From Candidatus Thorarchaeota archaeon (GTDB lineage Archaea; Asgardarchaeota; Thorarchaeia; Thorarchaeales; Thorarchaeaceae), in the NCBI GenBank assembly GCA_016840385.1, contig JAEOSL010000096.1, positions 1 through 13,593 on the forward strand: a DNA stretch of 13,593 nucleotides. Direction: 5' to 3'. Under the pieces are notes generated by a model that was given only the letters and a program-made list of their open reading frames with translations, was not told where the DNA came from and did no database searches. Shown here piece after piece: positions 8,710-13,593 of the stretch. Numbering within the stretch: position 1 is the first letter of the stretch; every line of letters begins with the position of its first letter. The position numbers and the translations under genes were made by a program.

Positions 8710-9953
8710 CAAAAGTATTGCTCATTGGAAATGGTGCAAGAGAGCATGCTATTGCCACGGCACTTTCTCAATCGGAAGTTGAAATACATGCACATATGGA
8801 GAGAAAGAATCCTGGAATAGCAAAACTCAGCAAAGAAATCACAATAGGTTCAACAACGGAAACTAAGAAACTTCCTGACCTCTTTGGCATTGATTATGTA
8901 TTCATCGGACCAGAAGCACCACTTGATGTAGGAATTTCTGATTTCATTACGTCTCAAGGAGTGCCCTGCATTGCTCCTAGTAAGGCAGCAGCATTGATTG
9001 AAACGAGTAAATCCTTTGCACGTATAGTAATTGATCAAGTTTCTCCTAAAGCAAATCCGCAGTTCAAAGTAGCGCGCAGTTTAGATGACCTGAGAAGGTT
9101 CGAAAAAATAGTTGGCGTGGAGAATATTGTAGTAAAACCAAATGGTCTAACTGGTGGAAAGGGAGTCAAGATATTTGGTGAACATCTACACTCTCGAGAC
9201 GAATTAGAAAAATATGCGATTGATCTGCTAATCAAAGAAGGCGTTGTAGTACTTGAAGAAAAACTAGAGGGTACAGAATTCACCATGCAAGCATTTTCAG
9301 ATGGACAACGACTTGAAACAATGCCTCTTGTGAGAGACTACAAACGAGCGTATGATGGTGATACTGGACCAAATACTGGATCCATGGGGTCTCTTTCAAC
9401 TCCGGAACATGGATTACCATATGTCACAATCGAAGATTACGAAGCTGCACAAACCATCATGGATGCAACATTGATTGGCATCAAGAAGAAATGTGGTTCA
9501 ATCTTCAAAGGGATCCTCTACGGTCAATTCATGAAGACAGAATCTGGAGTCAAAGTAATTGAATACAATGCCAGGTTTGGAGACCCTGAAGCTATGAATG
9601 TGCTCTCGATCCTAACGACGCCACTGGATGAGATATGTCAAGGAATAATTGATGGGAATCTGGGACAGGTAAAATTTGAAAACAAAGCAGCAGTTTGTGT
9701 ATACGTCGTTCCTGAAGGGTATCCAGGTCCAGATGTTGTGAAAGATAGTCCGATAGATCTCAGCGTTGCAACCACTGCTCAGCTATACCATGCCTCCGTA
9801 TACGAAGAGGATGGACAAATCCTAACAACAGGAGGTAGAGCAATTGGAGTTCTAGGGAAAGGCGATACAGTTGCTCAAGCACGTGAGATAGCATATGCTA
9901 ATGCTGAACGTATCAAAGGGAAAGTTCGATTCAGATCGGATATAGCAAAATAG
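8706..9953 (+). CDS. purD: Phosphoribosylamine-glycine ligase (GAR synthetase)
   Basis: An ATP-grasp enzyme of 415 residues joining phosphoribosylamine and glycine to form GAR, the second pathway step. Visible: GNGAREHAI at 8-16, IGPEAPL at 67-73, the ATP-grasp loop [11 protein letters not shown] at 144-154, [11 protein letters not shown] at 218-228, and [11 protein letters not shown] at 287-297 with the metal-binding Glu286 and Asn288. The ATG overlaps the purE-purM stop as ATGA. The stop is TAG at 9951, and guaA lies in the same reading frame immediately beyond it. Length and motifs are normal for an active archaeal-style enzyme. Confidence 0.95.
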   Translation: MTKVLLIGNGAREHAIATALSQSEVEIHAHMERKNPGIAKLSKEITIGSTTETKKLPDLFGIDYVFIGPEAPLDVGISDFITSQGVPCIAPSKAAALIETSKSFARIVIDQVSPKANPQFKVARSLDDLRRFEKIVGVENIVVKPNGLTGGKGVKIFGEHLHSRDELEKYAIDLLIKEGVVVLEEKLEGTEFTMQAFSDGQRLETMPLVRDYKRAYDGDTGPNTGSMGSLSTPEHGLPYVTIEDYEAAQTIMDATLIGIKKKCGSIFKGILYGQFMKTESGVKVIEYNARFGDPEAMNVLSILTTPLDEICQGIIDGNLGQVKFENKAAVCVYVVPEGYPGPDVVKDSPIDLSVATTAQLYHASVYEEDGQILTTGGRAIGVLGKGDTVAQAREIAYANAERIKGKVRFRSDIAK

Positions 9954-9954
9954 A

Positions 9955-9960
9955 GGGAGG
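9955..9960 (+). promoter_or_regulatory. Shine-Dalgarno site for guaA
   Basis: GGGAGG begins two bases after the purD stop and ends eight bases before the GTA codon at 9969. It argues for independent initiation of guaA near 9966-9972 although no standard start codon is there. Confidence 0.65.
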
Positions 9961-9968
9961 AACCTGAA

Positions 9969-11531
9969 GTAACAGTTAGTGAGAAAGTTATAGTCATCGA
10001 CTATGGGGGTCAATACACGCACCTAATATCCCGACGTTGTAGAGAGTTAGGTGTTTACGCAGAAATACTTCCCCAAGAAACCTGTCTTGATGACAACATA
10101 CTCGCTGATGTGAAAGGAGTAATCCTCTCGGGTGGTCCCCGTACCGTTGCAGAGGATGATATTGGCTCTGTATTTTCTGAAAACCTCGCTAAGGTTAGTG
10201 CTCAAAATATCAAAGTCCTAGGGATTTGTTTTGGACACCATCTTCTTGCAGTTCACTATGGGGGCACTCTTGCCCCAAGTGGAAATCCAGAATACGGTCA
10301 AACAGACATTGAAGTTGTTGATTCATCGATTCTTGTACGTGGTCTTCAAACAAAGCAACAAGTATGGATGAGCCATAGTGATGAAGTCAATAAACTTCCA
10401 AGTGAAATGCGACCCTTAGTCATCAGTGGTGACGATAGGATTGCTGCATTTGCTAGCTCTGACAATTCGATATTCGGAGTTCAGTTTCATCCCGAAGTGA
10501 CTCATACACAAAATGGACTCACAATTTTACAGGAATTTCTGCGTGAAATTTGTGAATTCAAGAATGAGTGGAAACCCGAAGACCAAATTGGAAATATCGT
10601 TGAATATGTGAAAGAAACGGTTGGCTCTTCACAAGTGCTGATGGGAACTAGCGGCGGTGTAGACTCTACTGTTGCTGCATACCTCATCAGGCAAGCTATC
10701 GGTGAACGGTTATACTGCGTATTTGTTGATAATGGACTTCTCAGAGAAGGTGAGAGGGAAGAGGTAGTTACAGCATTCAGTGAGATGGGCTTCGAACATT
10801 TCGTTGCTGTTGATGCATCAGATGAATTTGTTGATGCATTAGAAGGAATAGAGGACCCTGAAGAAAAGAGAAGAATCATTGCAGACAAATTCATCGAGGT
10901 CTTCGAACGGAAAGCAAAGGAATTAGAGTCTGAATTTGGAGAGTTTGAATTTCTGGGACAGGGAACTATCTATCCAGATCGAGTAGAAAGTGCAGCCACA
11001 GGGAAAGCTACAGCAGTGATCAAGAGTCATCACAATGTACGACTTCCAGATTGGATGAAATTGAAGTTGGTTGAGCCATTAAGAGACCTATACAAGGATG
11101 AAGTTAGACTAGTAGGTTTTGCAATAGATATCCCGAAACATATGATTACGAGACAACCGTTTCCCGGACCATCACTTGCAATTAGAATAAGTGGACCGGT
11201 GACTCGTAAGCAGCTAGAGATACTTCGTCAAGCTGATTCAATATTACAGGATGTTATTGAAAACGAAGTATTCTATCCGGAGATTTGGCAATCATTTTGC
11301 GTACTACTCCCTGTAAGAACTGTAGGAGTCATGGGTGATGAGAGAACCTATGATCAAGCAGTGGTAATCAGAATGGTCCAGAGCTTGGATGCGATGACTG
11401 CTTCAGTAACCACACCTCCATGGGATGTACTTCTTCTTGCAGCATCCAGAATTGCAAATGAAGTGAAAGGCATCAATCGGGTTGTATATGACTTGACCTC
11501 CAAACCACCAGGAACGATTGAGTGGTATTAA
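9969..11531 (+). CDS. guaA: GMP synthase, single-chain, with no standard start codon
   Basis: Converts XMP to GMP with glutamine and ATP. Conserved sequence begins far upstream of the first standard start (GTG at 10110): VIVIDYGGQYTHLISRR is read in frame from 9987. No ATG, GTG or TTG exists in frame between the purD TAG (9951) and 10110. I place the start at GTA 9969, eight bases after GGGAGG, giving 520 residues, normal for fused GuaA. The glutaminase domain has Cys87 (GICFGHH), His174 and Glu176 (QFHPEV). His91 replaces the usual Gln of GxCxGxQ. The ATP-pyrophosphatase domain has the PP-loop SGGVDS at 228-233, then GQGTIYPD, KSHHNV, RQPFPGP and a typical C-terminus (TSKPPGTIEW). Many archaea split the two domains into separate genes; here they are one chain. 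The product is secure, the exact start is inferred. Confidence 0.9.
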   Translation, partial: VTVSEKVIVIDYGGQYTHLISRRCRELGVYAEILPQETCLDDNILADVKGVILSGGPRTVAEDDIGSVFSENLAKVSAQNIKVLGICFGHHLLAVHYGGTLAPSGNPEYGQTDIEVVDSSILVRGLQTKQQVWMSHSDEVNKLPSEMRPLVISGDDRIAAFASSDNSIFGVQFHPEVTHTQNGLTILQEFLREICEFKNEWKPEDQIGNIVEYVKETVGSSQVLMGTSGGVDSTVAAYLIRQAIGERLYCVFVDNGLLREGEREEVVTAFSEMGFEHFVAVDASDEFVDALEGIEDPEEKRRIIADKFIEVFERKAKELESEFGEFEFLGQGTIYPDRVESAATGKATAVIKSHHNVRLPDWMKLKLVEPLRDLYKDEVRLVGFAIDIPKHMITRQPFPGPSLAIRISGPVTRKQLEILRQADSILQDVIENEVFYPEIWQSFCVLLPVRTVGVMGDERTYDQAVVIRMVQSLDAMTASVTTPPWDVLLLAASRIANEVKGINRVVYDLTSKPPGTIEWY

Positions 11532-11563
11532 TTCAGAATCATATGTCGAGAAACAATTGATTG

Positions 11564-11577
11564 CGAAAGTGATATGT
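11564..11577 (+). promoter_or_regulatory. Candidate BRE/TATA promoter of the deacetylase gene
   Basis: In the 71-base gap after guaA, CGAAAG (11564-11569) fits an archaeal BRE and is followed by TGATATGT (11570-11577) as TATA-like box. Its centre is about 28 bases before the ATG at 11603, which predicts a leaderless or very short-leader mRNA. No Shine-Dalgarno site precedes that ATG. No hairpin or T-run terminator for the purine operon is evident in the gap. Confidence 0.4.
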
Positions 11578-11602
11578 AGAGCTGTAGCGATGGCATCAAG
11601 AG

Positions 11603-12748
11603 ATGAGAGGCAAACTGGTCTACCCTTATTCCGATTCACTTCTAGATTATGAGTTCAGTCAAGAACATCCTCTAAAGCCCGAGAGATTGAAGCTAACGTA
11701 TCTTCTCTCTGAACAACTGGGACTTTTGGACAAAGTGAATGTTATCGAACCAACTCCTGCAACGAGAGCAGACCTTGAACTGTTTCATTTGGTAGAATTC
11801 CTTGATTCCGTTCAAAGATGTGGTGAGGAATTATGTTCAGATTATAAACACGGAATAGGAACTCCAGACAATCCAATTTTTCCAAAGATATACGAAACTG
11901 GCGCAAAATATGTAGGTGCAACCTTAGATGGAATGAAGCAGATAATTGATGGTGCTTCCAATGCTTTCTGCATATCTGGGGGATTACATCATGCTCACCG
12001 AAATGCAGCATCAGGTTTCTGTATCTTCAATGATGTAGCAATTGCAATAAACTATCTTCAGCAGAAGATGGACAGTAAGGTTCTGTATCTCGATATTGAT
12101 GCACATCATGGTGATGGAGTTCAGAATGCTTTCTATCGCTCCAAGGACGTTCTAACCATTTCTATCCATCAGACTGGGAAAACGCTCTTTCCAGGAACCG
12201 GTTTTGTATATGAAACTGGAGGCGCAGAAGGTACAGGATATTCAATCAATGTACCCGTCATCCCAGGCGCGGGAAGTCTTGAGCTGATTAAGGTCTACAA
12301 TGAAATTGTCAAGCCACTCATTGAATCCTACAAACCGGACCTACTTGTAACCCAGCTTGGTGTAGATGGTCACTACAATGATCCACTTGCTCATCTTGCA
12401 TATACATCGCATGGATATGAAACGGTACTAAGTGGTCTAAGAAACCTCTCTTCTGACATATGTAGTCAGGGATGGTTAGCAGTTGGTGGCGGTGGCTATC
12501 ATCCAGTTACTGTTGCTAGATTGTGGACTCTATTTCTAGCAATCATCCTGGATGAAAAAGTTCCCGAGAAGATTCCTGAGGAATTCAAACAATCATGCGA
12601 GTCCTTAGGTTTTTCCAACTACCCCGAAACAATACGCGATGAGGAGGATGTTGTACAGATGTACTTCTCAAGAGATGAAGTTACACTCGATCTTGATAGA
12701 ACAATCAGAAGAGTGAAAGAGTTGGCATTTCCATATCATGGACTCTAA
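11603..12748 (+). CDS. Histone deacetylase / AcuC family zinc deacetylase
   Basis: A 381-residue zinc-dependent deacetylase of the arginase-like fold. The active site is complete: paired histidines His129-His130 in GGLHHAHRNAASGFC, zinc ligands Asp166 and His168 in DIDAHHGDG, the third ligand Asp255 in QLGVDGHYNDPLAHL, and Tyr299 in GGGGYHP. The DPLAHL segment and overall length point to the prokaryotic AcuC-like branch rather than to polyamine deacetylases. Possible substrates are acetyl-lysine on chromatin proteins, acetyl-CoA synthetase or other enzymes; the sequence does not tell which. ATG 11603 is the only possible start because an in-frame TAG lies at 11585. It has its own candidate promoter and is probably not part of the purine transcript. 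Its last four bases overlap the end of the convergent minus-strand gene. Confidence 0.9.
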   Translation: MRGKLVYPYSDSLLDYEFSQEHPLKPERLKLTYLLSEQLGLLDKVNVIEPTPATRADLELFHLVEFLDSVQRCGEELCSDYKHGIGTPDNPIFPKIYETGAKYVGATLDGMKQIIDGASNAFCISGGLHHAHRNAASGFCIFNDVAIAINYLQQKMDSKVLYLDIDAHHGDGVQNAFYRSKDVLTISIHQTGKTLFPGTGFVYETGGAEGTGYSINVPVIPGAGSLELIKVYNEIVKPLIESYKPDLLVTQLGVDGHYNDPLAHLAYTSHGYETVLSGLRNLSSDICSQGWLAVGGGGYHPVTVARLWTLFLAIILDEKVPEKIPEEFKQSCESLGFSNYPETIRDEEDVVQMYFSRDEVTLDLDRTIRRVKELAFPYHGL

Positions 12749-13377
12749 TCTGCGCTTGCAAGTTGAACATCGATCCATTTACGAATCATCTTTACAACAA
12801 GATCTGATGCGGTTGCCATAATGACTGTGTCAGCATCTTCAGACAAGAGTGATGATGGATCTATTCCTGATCGAGCTACACGCAATAGTGAGGGATAGCA
12901 CAAAAGCCCTAACCCTTGAACAACATCCAATGAATCCTCCCCTTCAATCTCAATATCTTCACCTATCAAATCGGGAGGTGATATCTTCGAATCACTGTCA
13001 AGAGATGTAAGAAGAACTTCCAGCTTACCTAGAATAGTGACACTTGGTTCAATGCATTCATCAAATACCTCAGGTTTGCCATTGGAAAAAACAAGCGATA
13101 CCTGTTCATCAGTATCTGTGGTTTTGAAACAAATTCCAATATCCTTGTAGGAATCATCGGTTGTACTCATGTACGACTCGAATTCAGGTTCAGTTATTTC
13201 GTCCAGTGTTTGCGCACGATCAAGACCTACGTTGAATGCAGCCTTGCATCCATCAACAACTGGACCCAAATACTCCATTAGCATGAAACGATCCTTCTGG
13301 ATATCTTGAGCGATTTGTTGTAATCGCTTTTCCAAGGTGATCAGTTTCTCATCTTTTTCATCGATCAAGGTTCTCAT
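12745..13377 (-). CDS. Conserved-looking hypothetical protein, weak SCP2-like features
   Basis: A soluble, acidic protein of 210 residues from ATG 13377 (225 if TTG 13422 is used). Residues about 3-30 are highly charged with heptad-like leucines and probably form a coiled coil. The middle (about 92-165) has the pattern of an SCP2 sterol-carrier-like fold: VSLVFSNGKPEV, then PSVTILGKLEVLL, then an acidic stretch with IEIEGED. This is a faint resemblance, not an identification. The C-terminal part (about 152-205) is mostly helical and moderately hydrophobic. No signal peptide or membrane segment is seen. ATG 13377 is preferred because a TATA-like box is centred about 25 bases upstream. It runs opposite to the rest of the window and its codons look native. 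Confidence 0.65.
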   Translation of the reverse strand: MRTLIDEKDEKLITLEKRLQQIAQDIQKDRFMLMEYLGPVVDGCKAAFNVGLDRAQTLDEITEPEFESYMSTTDDSYKDIGICFKTTDTDEQVSLVFSNGKPEVFDECIEPSVTILGKLEVLLTSLDSDSKISPPDLIGEDIEIEGEDSLDVVQGLGLLCYPSLLRVARSGIDPSSLLSEDADTVIMATASDLVVKMIRKWIDVQLASAD

Positions 13378-13397
13378 TCTAATTGAGCAGAGTTTTC

Positions 13398-13405
13398 CAT
13401 ATAGA
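13398..13405 (-). promoter_or_regulatory. Candidate TATA box for the minus-strand gene
   Basis: Read on the minus strand this is TCTATATG, centred about 25 bases before the ATG at 13377, the archaeal TATA-to-start distance for a leaderless transcript. No clear BRE is seen. If right, it rules out the TTG at 13422 as start, because that would lie upstream of transcription. Confidence 0.35.
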
Positions 13406-13489
13406 GATAGTGTTGAAACCAACTGAACCCATCCTACATTAACTGAAAAGCAATTTTCCCTCTCGAATAGTATACTGCGAGGTGTTAGG

Positions 13490-13588
13490 ATGACTACAGA
13501 TATCCATACTCATCTGGGAAATAGTCTTAATGAAGTCCTTAGTATGAACAAGGATAATCTTGTGGAACATGTAGACATGTTGATATAA
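13490..13588 (+). CDS. Small ORF (32 aa) at the right edge
   Basis: A complete ATG-to-TAA ORF of 32 residues (begins MTTDIHTHLGN, ends EHVDMLI) starts close behind GAGGTGT (13479-13485), a strong Shine-Dalgarno match four bases before the ATG. It is divergent from the minus-strand gene, about 110 bases from that gene's ATG. Residues 12-32 could form one amphipathic helix. I recognise no family. It may be a genuine small protein, the first gene of a unit running out of the window, or the start of a longer gene broken by a frameshift just before the edge; only five bases follow the stop. Confidence 0.35.
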   Translation: MTTDIHTHLGNSLNEVLSMNKDNLVEHVDMLI

Positions 13589-13593
13589 AGAAT

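Noticed and set aside
9951..9953. Pyrrolysine or readthrough at the purD TAG as the main explanation
   Set aside because: A strong GGGAGG site follows at once, and TAG is an ordinary stop in purC-purS, where it is directly followed in frame by TGA. Kept only as an alternative.
10110..10112. GTG as the start of guaA
   Set aside because: It would delete the conserved DYGGQY beginning of the glutaminase domain and has no ribosome site at proper distance.
11590..11652. 20-codon ORF before the deacetylase
   Set aside because: No ribosome site, overlaps the deacetylase in another frame, and is no longer than expected by chance.
13378..13422. TTG at 13422 as start of the minus-strand gene
   Set aside because: Weak ribosome site, and it would lie upstream of the TATA-like box that fits the ATG at 13377; not fully excluded.
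13469..13476. Palindrome AGTATACT as promoter or operator
   Set aside because: An eight-base palindrome is too short to support a claim, and its spacing does not fit either adjacent start well.
1..13593. tRNA, rRNA, CRISPR arrays, insertion sequences, long repeats or riboswitches
   Set aside because: None seen; nearly every base is in a coding region and no long repeated segment stood out by eye. Long opposite-strand frames within the pur genes are shadows of them.

Overview
The window is a compact archaeal purine-nucleotide biosynthesis operon, followed by an AcuC-type deacetylase gene and a divergent, poorly recognisable gene. The source is almost certainly an archaeon. It encodes PurP, the formate-dependent FAICAR synthetase found in archaea, a small PurL with separate PurS and PurQ functions, and an archaeal-looking PurE. 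Genes inside the operon carry Shine-Dalgarno sites, while the two outer genes have TATA-like boxes about 25 bases before their ATG. A lineage such as Asgard archaea would fit the mixture of fused GuaA, a deacetylase and a possible SCP2-like protein, but the sequence alone does not prove it.

Layout. All plus strand: purF (5' end cut off by the window edge), purP copy 1, a 31-codon small ORF, divergent purP copy 2, purC-purS fusion, purQ, purL, purE-purM fusion, purD and guaA (1-11531). Junctions are 1-4 base overlaps or gaps of at most 15 bases, so this is very likely one transcript with coupled translation. A 71-base gap holding a BRE/TATA-like element leads into a histone-deacetylase-family gene (11603-12748). 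A minus-strand gene of unknown function (12745-13377) converges on it, with the two stop codons overlapping. A 32-codon ORF with a good ribosome site lies at the right edge.

Together the genes cover PRPP amidation (PurF), GAR synthesis (PurD), FGAM synthesis (PurS/Q/L), AIR synthesis (PurM), AIR carboxylation (PurE), SAICAR synthesis (PurC), AICAR formylation (PurP) and, in the branch to GMP, XMP amination (GuaA). GAR formylation (PurN/PurT), PurK, PurB, IMP cyclohydrolase (PurO/PurH) and GuaB are not in the window.

Points most worth a second look: guaA has no ATG, GTG or TTG start and lies in the same frame as the purD stop codon; two multi-domain fusions (PurC-PurS, PurE-PurM); the second PurP paralog has lost ATP-grasp hallmarks; and a small ORF with a strong ribosome site exactly bridges the two purP genes.
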